From positions 124,001 to 188,000 of the forward strand of contig JBKECF010000054.1 of the NCBI GenBank assembly GCA_047974375.1: a DNA stretch of 64,000 nt. The letters are read 5' to 3'. Shown here piece after piece: positions 8,844 to 17,626 of the stretch. Numbering within the stretch: the first letter of the stretch is position 1; every line of letters starts with the position of its first letter. The stretch is from JBKECF01 sp047974375 (GTDB taxonomy: Bacteria; Bacillota; Clostridia; Lachnospirales; CAMZNU01). The notes below the pieces were generated by a model, which saw nothing but the letters and a program-made list of their open reading frames with translations, was not told the origin of the DNA and made no database searches. The position numbers and the translations under genes were made by a program.

Positions 8844-9944
8844 TCAAGTGCTTGTGCAACGTGATTTTAATCTATGTACTAAATGTTCAACCTCGTCATT
8901 AGTAGTGAACATAGAAGGGCTTATTCGGCATACACCAGTTTTTTCACTTCCTAGGTATTTATGAATAAGTGGAGCACATATGTACCCTGAACGTATGGCT
9001 ATATTTTCATCATTTAGCATCTGCCCAACATCTTGGGGAAGTTTATTTGAAAAATTAAAGGAGAGTAGAGGTGTTCTGTCTTCTTGTATATTTCCATAGA
9101 AGATAAAATTGTTTACAGATTTCAATTCATCATAAATATATTCAATTATTTTATTTTCTCTTTCTAAAATATTTGTTTCCTCACTAATTATTTTTATAGC
9201 AACACCTAAGGTGAAGATGGAAACAAAATTATGAGTACCAGCCTCAAAAACATCTGGCATGTTTGTTGGGTGACTTAATAAAGAATCCGATCCGCTTCCA
9301 CCTCTTTTCACGGCTTTAAATGGAAAATTTCCATTAACGCAAATTCCGCCTACGCCGCTTATTCCATAAAGATATTTATGGCCAGTGAAGCACAGTATAT
9401 CAATATTATCTTTCTTCATATTAATTGGTACTAGACCGCCACTTTGGGCAACATCTAAAATTAAAATTAAGTTGTGTTTTTTTGCTAAGGTTGAAAGTTT
9501 TTTTAGATTTAAAATTGTGCCAGTAATATTTGAGCTGTGAGTACATATAATTGCCTTAGTATTTTCTTGTATTAAATCATCGAAGTTATAATCGATTTCT
9601 AGATTTTTTAAAGTCATAACAGAATAGGGGATATTTTCTAAAGGTCGTACTACAGAATTATGCTCATAAGGACTTATTATTACATGGTCATTTTCATCAA
9701 ATAAACTATGTATTACTAAATTTAAACTTTCTGTAGCATTGGAAGTAAAAGCCACAGACAATGGGTTTGTTCCAAAAAAATCTCCTACTATTTTTCTAGT
9801 CTCATAAAGTTTTCTGCTAGAATTTAATCCTAGGGTGTGGCTATTTCGATTTGGACTTACATAATTTGTAGCAAATTCAGTCATGGCATCTATTATTTCT
9901 TTTGGCTTTGGAAAAGTAGTGGCGGAATTGTCTAAATAAATCAT
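8844..9944 (-). CDS. Cysteine desulfurase / selenocysteine-lyase-like class V aminotransferase
   Basis: A PLP enzyme of 366 residues. N-terminal IYLDNSATTFPKP, the PLP lysine K190 in FTGHKYLYG, and the catalytic Cys C323 in IRSGYICAP are all present. The family frees sulfur (or selenium) from Cys/Sec as an enzyme-bound persulfide. It diverges from selD-yedF-DUF3343, a known grouping in Clostridia in which it is taken to feed selenium to SelD. The substrate (Cys or Sec) cannot be read from sequence. The product is somewhat shorter than IscS. Confidence 0.85.
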   Translation of the reverse strand: MIYLDNSATTFPKPKEIIDAMTEFATNYVSPNRNSHTLGLNSSRKLYETRKIVGDFFGTNPLSVAFTSNATESLNLVIHSLFDENDHVIISPYEHNSVVRPLENIPYSVMTLKNLEIDYNFDDLIQENTKAIICTHSSNITGTILNLKKLSTLAKKHNLILILDVAQSGGLVPINMKKDNIDILCFTGHKYLYGISGVGGICVNGNFPFKAVKRGGSGSDSLLSHPTNMPDVFEAGTHNFVSIFTLGVAIKIISEETNILERENKIIEYIYDELKSVNNFIFYGNIQEDRTPLLSFNFSNKLPQDVGQMLNDENIAIRSGYICAPLIHKYLGSEKTGVCRISPSMFTTNDEVEHLVHRLKSRCTST

Positions 9945-10041
9945 TTTATTCTCCTATAATAAAAAGGCTTTACATTAATTAATACAAAGTATAAACTATT
10001 ATTATATTAATTCAAGTTTACAAAAGATGAAGGAGCAAAGT

Positions 10042-11052
10042 ATGATTGATTTAAGTAGTTTTTGTACAAGTGGTGGTTGCGGAGCTAAATTGGATCCACG
10101 GGTGCTATCTGATGTTTTGCAATTTGTTCCTAAAAAAGATGACCCCAATCTATTAGTAGGATTTGATAGTAGTGATGACGGGGCTGTATATAAACTAACT
10201 GAAGATGTATCTATAATAAATACATTGGACTTTTTTACACCAATTGTAGAAGAACCCTATACTTTTGGACAAATAGCAGCAACTAATGCCTTAAGTGATG
10301 TTTATGCGATGGGTGGTGAACCAAAGGTTTGTTTAAACATTGTATCTTTTCCAAAAGACTTATCACCAAATATTCTTATAGAAATATTAAAAGGTGGTGC
10401 AGATAAAGTAATTGAGGCTGGTGCTGTTTTAAGTGGGGGTCATACAATTAATGACGTTTCTCTTAAGTACGGTCTTTCTGTAACGGGAATTGTAAATACA
10501 AATAAAATAATGAAAAATAATAATTGCCAAATAGGAGATAAAATTATACTTACAAAGCCTTTAGGCGTAGGTATAATAATGGCTGCCAATAAGATTAAAG
10601 ATTGTAAAGAAGAACACTATAAAGCCTGTGTAAAGTCCATGGTAACCCTTAATAATCATTTAGACATATTGAGTAAGTACAAGATAAATAGCGTTACAGA
10701 TGTTACTGGGTTTGGATTTTTAGGTCATTTAAATGAAATGGTAAAGGATAATAGTATACACTTGAATTTTAAAAATATTTTGTTTCTTGATGGTGCTATG
10801 GACTATTCTAAAGAGTTTTATTTTACTGAGGCGGGTCAAAAAAATAGAAATAACTTAAAAGGGAAAATAAAATCAAATTTAGAACTTTATGAGGAAGAAT
10901 TGTTATATGACCCTCAAACCTCAGGTGGATTACTTATATCTGTGGATTCTAAGGACTGCGTTAAATTACTAGATGAACTTACAAATTCGGGAGTAAAAGC
11001 AAGTTGTGTAGGGGAAGTAGGAACTAAAGATGATTTTAATATTTATGTATAA
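10042..11052 (+). CDS. selD: Selenide, water dikinase (selenophosphate synthase)
   Basis: Makes selenophosphate from ATP and selenide, the Se donor for Sec-tRNA, selenouridine and selenium molybdo-enzymes. The active-site loop is FCTSGGCGAK with Cys (C13), not selenocysteine, at the reactive position. ATP-grasping parts such as ALSDVYAMGG and the AIR-synthase-like LSGGHTI are clear. The ATG at 10042 is chosen because GAAGGAG (10030-10036) sits six bases upstream; the ATG at 10027 would place that ribosome site inside the gene. YedF follows after 11 bases. Confidence 0.95.
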   Translation: MIDLSSFCTSGGCGAKLDPRVLSDVLQFVPKKDDPNLLVGFDSSDDGAVYKLTEDVSIINTLDFFTPIVEEPYTFGQIAATNALSDVYAMGGEPKVCLNIVSFPKDLSPNILIEILKGGADKVIEAGAVLSGGHTINDVSLKYGLSVTGIVNTNKIMKNNNCQIGDKIILTKPLGVGIIMAANKIKDCKEEHYKACVKSMVTLNNHLDILSKYKINSVTDVTGFGFLGHLNEMVKDNSIHLNFKNILFLDGAMDYSKEFYFTEAGQKNRNNLKGKIKSNLELYEEELLYDPQTSGGLLISVDSKDCVKLLDELTNSGVKASCVGEVGTKDDFNIYV

Positions 11053-11063
11053 GGGGGATTTAA

Positions 11064-11651
11064 ATGATAGTAATTGACAGTAAAGGCAAATTATGTCCAA
11101 TACCAGTAATAGAAACAAAAAAGGCACTATCTAGTGCAAAAAATAATGAGACTATATTAACTAAAGTTGATAATTCTATAGCTGTAGAAAATTTAGAAAA
11201 AATGGCTAAGGCATTGGGCTTTGGGGAAAATTTTTCTTCTAAAAAAATAAGCGACCACTATTATGAAACAACTATTGTAATAGGAAATGGAAGTGCAGAT
11301 AATGTTGAAGAAAGTCAGCTGAAAAATATTATTGTTGTAAATAGTAACATAATGGGAAGTGGTGATGAGGTATTAGGTGTAAAATTATTAAGTGGGTATT
11401 TTTACGCGTTAAATGAAGTGGAAACCCCTAGATATATAATTTTTTACAATAAAGGGGTTATGGTTTCTACACAAAATGTAGCAGCTATTGAAGAATTGAA
11501 AAAATTAGAAGCAAAAGGCTCTACAATTATGTCTTGTGGTCTATGTTTAGATTATTATAATTTAAAAGAGGAATTGAAGGTAGGCACAGTTACAAATATG
11601 TATGAAATAGCAACATTATTAAGTAGTGATGAGAAGGTTATATATTTATAA
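11064..11651 (+). CDS. yedF: Sulfurtransferase-like selenium metabolism protein YedF
   Basis: 195 residues, two parts. The N-terminal TusA-like fold carries the active CPIP (C11 in KLCPIPVIETKKA). The C-terminal DsrE-like part ends with SCGLCLDYYNL. This two-domain form is a marker of selenium-using organisms and sits beside selD. It is thought to carry selenium or sulfur as a persulfide/perselenide, but its biochemical role is not settled. It overlaps the next gene by one base (TAATG). Confidence 0.9.
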   Translation: MIVIDSKGKLCPIPVIETKKALSSAKNNETILTKVDNSIAVENLEKMAKALGFGENFSSKKISDHYYETTIVIGNGSADNVEESQLKNIIVVNSNIMGSGDEVLGVKLLSGYFYALNEVETPRYIIFYNKGVMVSTQNVAAIEELKKLEAKGSTIMSCGLCLDYYNLKEELKVGTVTNMYEIATLLSSDEKVIYL

Positions 11652-11887
11652 TGGAGTATTTAATATCTTTTGAAAGTTTTACTATGGCAATGGCGGGGGA
11701 AAGTGCGTTAAAAAATTCTAAAACAATACCAACACCTCCTGCTGTAGATAAAAGTTGTGGTTTATCTATTATTTTTAATGGGGAAATAAATGACTTGCTT
11801 GAAGAAATAAACAATAAATCTGTTAAATACAAGAAAATTTATAAGGTTTTAGTTAATAATGATGGCAAGAGTTATTTAGAAATGTGA
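11651..11887 (+). CDS. DUF3343 protein, putative Se/S carrier
   Basis: 78 residues matching DUF3343: EYLISFESFTMAMAGESAL, then the family signature TPPAVDKSCGLSI with a single conserved Cys. DUF3343 genes accompany selD and yedF in Clostridia and are proposed Se/S carriers. It begins inside the yedF stop codon (translation coupling) and is followed eight bases later by pilT, so the pilus genes may share its transcript. Confidence 0.85.
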   Translation: MEYLISFESFTMAMAGESALKNSKTIPTPPAVDKSCGLSIIFNGEINDLLEEINNKSVKYKKIYKVLVNNDGKSYLEM

Positions 11888-11894
11888 GGAAAAA

Positions 11895-12971
11895 ATGGAA
11901 GATGTAACAATTTTTTTAGAAAAGATTTTAAAGAATTCTAGAGAAAAAAATGCAACGGATATTCATTTATGTACAGGAAGTAATCCAATATTTAGAGTTA
12001 ACGGAAAGTTAGTTAAAAGTGATGATGTGGAAAAATTAACCTTGGCTGCAATGAATGAAATAGTAGGGTATATAACTCCGTTAAATAGAATGGATATATT
12101 GCAAACCAATAGAGTTTTGGACTTTTCTTTTTCTCAATATGGAATAGGTCGTTTTAGATGCAATATATACTCTCAACGGGGTACATTTGCTATAGCATTG
12201 CGGGTGTTGCCTTTCGATATACCTGAATTTGAAACTTTAGGCTTGCCGCCAAGTATAAAAAATATATCGACAGCAAATAAGGGGCTTTTTCTCACCACGG
12301 GAGCAACAGGAAGTGGTAAGTCCACAACAATGGCAAGTCTTGTAAATCTAATAAATGATAGACAAAACTATCATATTATTACAATAGAAGACCCAATTGA
12401 GTACGTGCATAAACATAAGGAGGCTTATATTACTCAACGAGAAATAGGTGCAGATGCTCTTAGTTTTTCCGATGCACTGCGTTCTTCTCTTAGGGAAGAT
12501 CCAGATGTAATAATGGTAGGAGAAATGCGAGATACTGAAACTATCTCTATTGCGTTGACAGCAGCAGAAACAGGGCATTTAGTACTTTCTACACTACATA
12601 CTGTAGGGGCTACTAAAAGTATAGATAGGATAATCGATGCCTTTCCAGGAGAACAACAAGAGCAGGTAAGGTCACAACTAGCTACTGTATTGCAAGGGGT
12701 TATTTCTCAGCAGTTAGTGCCTCGTGCTGATGGCAAAGGAGTTGCCTTGGCAACAGAAGTAATGTATACAAACCCAGCGATAAAGAATTTAATTCGTGAG
12801 GGTAAACAATTTCAAATAAATAGTATAATGCAAACTGGACAAAATGTTGGTATGCATTTAATGGAAGATAGTTTGGCTAAATTGGTAAAGGCTGGAATAA
12901 TTACACAAGATGAGGCAGAGGCAAAAACAACAGACCACCAATTACTAAAACAATTTCTTGCAAGGAGGTAG
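11895..12971 (+). CDS. pilT: Type IV pilus retraction ATPase PilT
   Basis: A hexameric secretion-ATPase family motor for pilus disassembly and twitching. Of 358 residues: PAS-like N-domain (about 1-100), Walker A GATGSGKST (136-144), Asp box, Walker B with GEMRD (209-213), His box STLHTVGATKSIDRIIDAFP, and the C-terminal helix region. The AIRNLIRE motif of PilT appears as AIKNLIREGK, which supports PilT over PilB/GspE. PilT needs a PilB partner for extension, and none is in the window. Confidence 0.92.
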   Translation: MEDVTIFLEKILKNSREKNATDIHLCTGSNPIFRVNGKLVKSDDVEKLTLAAMNEIVGYITPLNRMDILQTNRVLDFSFSQYGIGRFRCNIYSQRGTFAIALRVLPFDIPEFETLGLPPSIKNISTANKGLFLTTGATGSGKSTTMASLVNLINDRQNYHIITIEDPIEYVHKHKEAYITQREIGADALSFSDALRSSLREDPDVIMVGEMRDTETISIALTAAETGHLVLSTLHTVGATKSIDRIIDAFPGEQQEQVRSQLATVLQGVISQQLVPRADGKGVALATEVMYTNPAIKNLIREGKQFQINSIMQTGQNVGMHLMEDSLAKLVKAGIITQDEAEAKTTDHQLLKQFLARR

Positions 12972-12973
12972 AA

Positions 12974-14167
12974 ATGACATATATATATAAAGGTTTTAAT
13001 AAAGATGGCATGAAAATTGGAGGAGCTGGTAATTTTAAAAACGAAGAAAGTGTGGCATCTCATTTAGACGATATAGGTATATCTGGTTATTTAATATTTA
13101 AAAGTGAAACAGAGTATAAATCTAAGGTTTATAAATTAATTTCGCCTAAAGAATTGTCGATTTTTTGCAGACAAATGTCAGTAATGTTTTTTTCCTACAT
13201 AACAATTATGGAAGGTGTATCCATGTTAGAGGAACAAACAGATAACAAGGCTCTTAAATTGGCATTAAAAGAAGTGTATGGGCATATGGAAACTGGTCTT
13301 ACATTTGCAGAATGTATATCTATGTACCCACATATTTTTGGCGGGTACTTAATAGAAATGGTTAATATAGGTGAAGAAAGTGGTAATTTAGATAAAGTAT
13401 TTAAAGAATTAGCAATTTACTTCCGTAAAGAAAGCGATACAAGAAAGAAAGTAAAAAGCGCAGTTTTATATCCTGTTGCCATGGCTGTTATTATGTTTGC
13501 TCTTATTGTGTATTTAATTAAGCAAGTATTGCCTGTTTTCGATTCTATGCTTACAAATATGGGTGTAACAACTAATAGTATAACAAGTATAGTTTTATCA
13601 GTTGGTTCTTTTTTTAACAGTTTCCTATTGCCCCTGTGTTTTGTTATTGTTGTGGTTTTTGTGGGACTATATTTTTACTTTAAAAGCGAAAAGGGAAGTT
13701 ATAATTGGGATGTAGTGAAATTAAAAATACCTGTAGTTAAGTTCGTTATACATCGTGTAGTAACAGCTAGATTTGCAAGAAGTTTATCTATATTATTAAA
13801 AAGTGGTATAAATTTAGTTAGTGCAGTGGAACAGAGTATACCTTTAATCGAAAATGCATATTTAGAAGAAAAATTTGTAGTTGCCTTAGAAAAAATTAAA
13901 AATGGTGAAAAATTAGCAGACTCATTAAAGGAAATAGGAATATTCCCTACTTTGTTTATTAAAATGGTAGTTATTGGCGATACAACGGGAAATTTGGATC
14001 AAATGTTGGAAAATACAGCAGAACTATTTGAGGAACAAGTAGATGATGCCATTAGAAAAACAACAAGTATAATTGAGCCATTATTGATTACAATTTTGTC
14101 CATAGTAGTAGGAATGATACTTTTAGGAATAATGATACCTATGATAAACATCATGAGGGGGATATAA
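12974..14167 (+). CDS. pilC: Type IV pilus inner-membrane platform protein PilC
   Basis: 397 residues with the duplicated T2SSF domain: FCRQMSVMFFSYITIMEGVSML (about 67 on) and FARSLSILLKSGINLVSAVEQ (about 260 on). Three hydrophobic segments lie near 165-190, 215-240 and 370-395. The platform couples the PilB/PilT motors to pilin. It starts two bases after pilT's stop, with an AGGAGG site. The N-terminal region is short compared with classical PilC. Confidence 0.9.
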   Translation: MTYIYKGFNKDGMKIGGAGNFKNEESVASHLDDIGISGYLIFKSETEYKSKVYKLISPKELSIFCRQMSVMFFSYITIMEGVSMLEEQTDNKALKLALKEVYGHMETGLTFAECISMYPHIFGGYLIEMVNIGEESGNLDKVFKELAIYFRKESDTRKKVKSAVLYPVAMAVIMFALIVYLIKQVLPVFDSMLTNMGVTTNSITSIVLSVGSFFNSFLLPLCFVIVVVFVGLYFYFKSEKGSYNWDVVKLKIPVVKFVIHRVVTARFARSLSILLKSGINLVSAVEQSIPLIENAYLEEKFVVALEKIKNGEKLADSLKEIGIFPTLFIKMVVIGDTTGNLDQMLENTAELFEEQVDDAIRKTTSIIEPLLITILSIVVGMILLGIMIPMINIMRGI

Positions 14168-14473
14168 ATGAGTTTAAAAGATAGTTTATTTAAACTAATT
14201 ATTATTGGAATAGTCTTTTCAGTCGGTTTTATTGTAATTGTTGGTCTAACTGGTTTTTTGGAAGAGCATAAAAATAGCGACATAGTGCAAATACAAGACA
14301 CCCTAGATAGTACATTAATACAAGTATATGCATTAGAGGGTAACTATCCATCAGATTTATATTATTTAGAAAATTATGGTGTTGCATTTAACTTAGATAA
14401 ATATAATTATGAGTATGAATTTATTGGTTATAATATAAAACCTACAGTTATTGTGTCTAAGGTGCAAAAATAG
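14168..14473 (+). CDS. Small pilin-like membrane-anchored protein without a prepilin peptidase site
   Basis: 101 residues: a short basic start (MSLKDSLFK), one hydrophobic helix (about 10-32), then a small outside domain with ALEGNYPSDLYYLENYGV, the kind of segment seen in pseudopilins just after the stem helix. The Gly-x4-Glu processing site is missing, so it is probably anchored and not cleaved. It abuts pilC with no gap. It may be an assembly component or minor subunit; the family is not recognised with certainty. Confidence 0.65.
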   Translation: MSLKDSLFKLIIIGIVFSVGFIVIVGLTGFLEEHKNSDIVQIQDTLDSTLIQVYALEGNYPSDLYYLENYGVAFNLDKYNYEYEFIGYNIKPTVIVSKVQK

Positions 14474-14527
14474 AATAATTTATAATTATTACGAATAATA
14501 TCTAGGATATATTTAAGAGGTGTAAAA

Positions 14528-15016
14528 ATGGAAAAAGGTAGTTCAACCCTAGAGGTAGTTATGATGATGGTATTGCTAATTTTATTTGCTGGAGCAATAT
14601 ATACAATGATTTATGCAACTAGTATAACTCAAAGTAGTATTCAAAGTGAAAAAGAAGCTCAAAGTAACAGTCGTGTAGCTACTTCATATATGAATGTTAA
14701 AATAAAACAAAATGATAGACAAAATAAAATAGTGATTGAAAAAAACCCCATAACAGATGAAAATGCTCTTGTTATAATAGATGAATTTGGCGATGGTATG
14801 TACAATACGTGGATTTATTTGGAAGATGGCATATTGCAGGAACAGCTAGTAACAACAGGTTTTACGCCGGAAAGTGGTTTAGGCTTTGAAATAGCGGAGT
14901 TAACAAGTTTTAATATAACACAAGAGGATAATAAAATTTATACGACCATAGAGTATCAAGAGAATGAGAAGGAATATTCCCTAGATTCTATTTATGCCTT
15001 AAAAAGTGCCCAATAA
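14528..15016 (+). CDS. Prepilin-like protein (minor pilin)
   Basis: 162 residues with a type III prepilin signature: short charged leader MEKG, cleavage after Gly, then SSTLEVVMMMVLLILFAG with Glu at position +5 and a hydrophobic stem helix. The rest is a polar domain with many beta-prone stretches. Spaced 54 bases from the previous gene with its own AAGAGGTG ribosome site. Likely a minor pilin or pseudopilin; which one cannot be said. Confidence 0.72.
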   Translation: MEKGSSTLEVVMMMVLLILFAGAIYTMIYATSITQSSIQSEKEAQSNSRVATSYMNVKIKQNDRQNKIVIEKNPITDENALVIIDEFGDGMYNTWIYLEDGILQEQLVTTGFTPESGLGFEIAELTSFNITQEDNKIYTTIEYQENEKEYSLDSIYALKSAQ

Positions 15017-15065
15017 GTTTATAGGAAAAAAATGGAAGTAAAAAGATTGCCTACAGGAGGGTGTT

Positions 15066-15599
15066 ATGAGGAAAAAGAGTAAAGGATTTACAATTTATGA
15101 ATCTATTATAGCAATAGCTTTTATAAGTATATGTAGCATTCCTCTGCTTAATATATTTTTGGGAGCAAGTGAAATAAATAGCAGAGCAAGGAATATAGAT
15201 ATAGGGACCAATATAGCTAGTAACTATATTGAATTAATGCGTGGAGTAGATGAAGAACATAAATTTTTAACAAATAAAATGTTAGAGAATAGTACAATAA
15301 CAAGAAATGAAGATAGCATAGTTGTGGAACAATACTATAATAAGGAATGGAAAGTTGTAACAGCGGACGAGGTAAGTGAAAGTGAAGAAAAATTGTTTAA
15401 GTGCACAGTAAACATAGATGTAGGGGAATATAATAATAAGGAGCTTATATTATCTTTTTCAGATAAAATTGATTTAGCTACTGTAAACAAAGGCAGATAC
15501 TATGTAATGGTTGTAAAAATGAACAATTTTGATGCAGTAACAAATGAACTAGGTGATGAATTTGTAAATTTTAGCAGTAGTAGATATTTTGTAGAATAG
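15066..15599 (+). CDS. Prepilin-like protein (minor pilin)
   Basis: 177 residues with a clear prepilin motif: MRKKSKG, then FTIYESIIAIAFISICSI with Glu +5. An acidic, beta-rich globular part follows (about 40-177). The AGGAGGGTGTT ribosome site precedes the ATG. It lies between two other pilin-like genes and probably forms part of the pilus tip/priming set. Confidence 0.75.
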   Translation: MRKKSKGFTIYESIIAIAFISICSIPLLNIFLGASEINSRARNIDIGTNIASNYIELMRGVDEEHKFLTNKMLENSTITRNEDSIVVEQYYNKEWKVVTADEVSESEEKLFKCTVNIDVGEYNNKELILSFSDKIDLATVNKGRYYVMVVKMNNFDAVTNELGDEFVNFSSSRYFVE

Positions 15600-15607
15600 A
15601 GGTAAAA

Positions 15608-16348
15608 ATGAAAAATAATAAAGGTGTATCAACTATACTTGTTGTGTTTATGGTAGTAGTAATTGTTACATTTGGTATGTTTGCCCTTTTAACTTCTAGA
15701 ATGAATCTATTATTAAGTGAAAAGGCTAGGGACTGGACTGCTAATTATTATAAATTGGATTCTATGGCGGAGGAAGAGTTTAGAAGCATTGATGCTCTAT
15801 TATCCCAAAGTGAGAATTTGGCTATAGAATATGTTATTGGAAAAAATTATTTAAATAGGAGTTTTACAGAACTACCAGCAGACTTACAGGAAAGTTTATA
15901 TAATATTTACGATGCAGAAAAATCAAGTAAATCAATTTATATTATTTTAAATGCGGTATATAAATATTATGCAATGGACTTAATAGAGTCTACTCTTTTC
16001 GATAATATAAATATTAGTTTGGACACAGAGCTTACATCTTTTGGCACTGTTCAGTCATTAGTATACAAAAGTAAAATACATTTAAGTGAAGAAGATGCAT
16101 TTATTAATATGGAGTTATTAATTAACGACATACTTTATGAGGTTTCTGGGAATGATGGCGACTATACAGGGGAGCATACAGAGGGTGAACGAATAACTAT
16201 AGTAGCATGGAATGAATCTCAAGACCGTCAAGAAATTGAAAATGGTTTAGATATATGGAACCCTTTGGAGGATGTAATTGAAATAGAAAATCCTGACGGT
16301 GGGGGAGCTATATGGGATCCAAATGAGTCAAGTGAAGTAGTAGAATAG
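15608..16348 (+). CDS. PilX-like pilus-associated protein
   Basis: 246 residues: MKNNKG, then VSTILVVFMVVVIVTFGMF, one stem-like transmembrane helix with a Gly before it but no Glu +5. A long helical region and an acidic C-terminus (IEIENPDGGGA onward) follow. This is the layout of PilX/GspK-type minor pilins, some of which also lack Glu +5. It closes the pilin block; the EamA gene starts 8 bases later, so both may be co-transcribed. Confidence 0.6.
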   Translation: MKNNKGVSTILVVFMVVVIVTFGMFALLTSRMNLLLSEKARDWTANYYKLDSMAEEEFRSIDALLSQSENLAIEYVIGKNYLNRSFTELPADLQESLYNIYDAEKSSKSIYIILNAVYKYYAMDLIESTLFDNINISLDTELTSFGTVQSLVYKSKIHLSEEDAFINMELLINDILYEVSGNDGDYTGEHTEGERITIVAWNESQDRQEIENGLDIWNPLEDVIEIENPDGGGAIWDPNESSEVVE

Positions 16349-16356
16349 GTGATTTA

Positions 16357-17238
16357 ATGGAAAAGAAAAGAGCCATAGGTTTAATGCTTTTGGCAGCGGT
16401 GTGTTTCTCTTTAATGGGATTTTTTGTAAAGGCGTTGCCGGAAATACCTTCTATGGAAAAGGCGATGTACAGAAATTTAATAAGTCTTATTATTGCCTTC
16501 ATTATAATTGTTAGAGAAAATAAAGAAAAGTTGAAAAAAGAAAAAATAAACGCTTTTAAAGAAATATTAAGGCCCAAAAATCCAGTATATCTGTTTTGTA
16601 GGGTTTTATGTGGTACTTTAGGAATAATTTTTTCATATTATGCTATTGATAGGTTAATTTTATCTGACGCAACTGTATTAACAAAGACATCCCCTTTTTT
16701 TACGATTATTTTTTCCTTTGTATTTATAAGAGAAAAAATATCTAAGGAACAATTAGTTGGGCTTTTTATTGCTTTTATAGGAGTTTTGTTTGTTGTTAAA
16801 CCGGTGTTTAATGTAGATATTATGCCATATTTAATTGCATTAATTGGTGCTTTATTTGCAGGGTTAGCATACACATTTTTAAGGATTTTGGGAAACAAAG
16901 GGGAAAATGGAAGTTTAGTAGTATTAGGTTTTTCATTTTTTTCAACTGTATTTCTTTTTCCTTTCGTTATGACTATGTATGTGCCTTTAGACGCATATAG
17001 TACATTTATTGTTATACTTATTGCTTTATCGGCGACGGGGGGACAGTTTTGTATAACAAATGCCTATAAATTGGCGCCAGCCAAGGAGATATCAATTTAT
17101 GACTATTTACAAGTGGTTTTCACAGCTGTATTAAGTATTGTATTTTTTATGCAGTGGCCGGACATATTTAGTTTTGTGGGATATGGAGTAATTATAGGGG
17201 CATCTTTGTGGATGTTTAAGTATAATACTAAAAAATAG
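16357..17238 (+). CDS. EamA/DMT-family transporter
   Basis: 293 residues with ten predicted helices and the two-fold EamA repeat (first half to about residue 140 ending GVLFVVKPVF, second half FAGLAYTFLRILG onward). DMT exporters move metabolites or drugs; the substrate cannot be inferred. Motifs such as TKTSPFFTIIFSFVFIREKI are typical. It follows the pilin genes closely but has no obvious functional tie. Confidence 0.85.
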   Translation: MEKKRAIGLMLLAAVCFSLMGFFVKALPEIPSMEKAMYRNLISLIIAFIIIVRENKEKLKKEKINAFKEILRPKNPVYLFCRVLCGTLGIIFSYYAIDRLILSDATVLTKTSPFFTIIFSFVFIREKISKEQLVGLFIAFIGVLFVVKPVFNVDIMPYLIALIGALFAGLAYTFLRILGNKGENGSLVVLGFSFFSTVFLFPFVMTMYVPLDAYSTFIVILIALSATGGQFCITNAYKLAPAKEISIYDYLQVVFTAVLSIVFFMQWPDIFSFVGYGVIIGASLWMFKYNTKK

Positions 17239-17258
17239 AAATGTCATAATTAACTGCA

Positions 17259-17288
17259 AGTTTTGCACGAAAGTTAACCAGTTTTGCA
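17259..17288 (+). promoter_or_regulatory. LytTR-type operator: two 9-bp direct repeats 21 bp apart
   Basis: AGTTTTGCA occurs at 17259-17267 and again at 17280-17288, so the repeats are 9 bp with a 12-bp spacer (two helical turns). This is the arrangement bound by dimers of LytTR regulators such as PlnC/D and ComE upstream of bacteriocin genes. A TATATA/TATAAA -10 lies at about 17322-17329 with a poor -35, as expected of an activated promoter. The cognate regulator is probably the LytTR gene at 18225. Confidence 0.7.
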
Positions 17289-17368
17289 TGGAGGTATTGC
17301 AAAAACTAAAAGAATAGATAGTATATAAATATGTAACTAGAATTTATTAATTATCTAGGAAGTTAATT

Positions 17369-17592
17369 ATGAAAAATTTCAATAACAATTTTGAAGAGTT
17401 AAACACACAGGAACAAGAAACTGTAAACGGATGAGGGCTTGGAGGGGCTCGATGTTTAGGAATAGTTGGAGGAGCCTATGGCATGTTTACACATACCATA
17501 AAAAAGGCTGTTTCGAAGAATAAAGTCTTGGGTGGCTCTGGGTTAAAGGTGCTGCAAAGGGATCTATTGCTGGGGCATTTGTACCTTTTTAG
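17369..17592 (+). pseudogene. Broken class II (Gly-Gly leader) bacteriocin/pheromone precursor
   Basis: ATG at 17369 after AGGAAG. The leader MKNFNNNFEELNTQEQETVNG matches the double-glycine consensus: Leu at -12, Glu at -8, Val at -4, Gly at -2. At -1, where the second Gly belongs, is TGA (17432-17434), one base from GGA. Beyond it the frame reads GLGGARCLGIVGGAYG and continues to about 17540. There a one-base loss in a short G run shifts the frame: the natural end AKGSIAGAFVPF, stop at 17590-17592, is read two frames over. The Gly-rich, small-residue core is typical of two-peptide bacteriocins. No exporter is nearby. Confidence 0.75.
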
Positions 17593-17626
17593 GTAATGTT
17601 TTGGTTTTTAAAAAGGAGTGATTAAA

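Noticed and set aside
17432..17434. TGA as a selenocysteine codon
   Set aside because: Falls at the conserved second Gly of the leader, is one base from GGA, and a second frameshift follows; no SECIS-like hairpin noticed.
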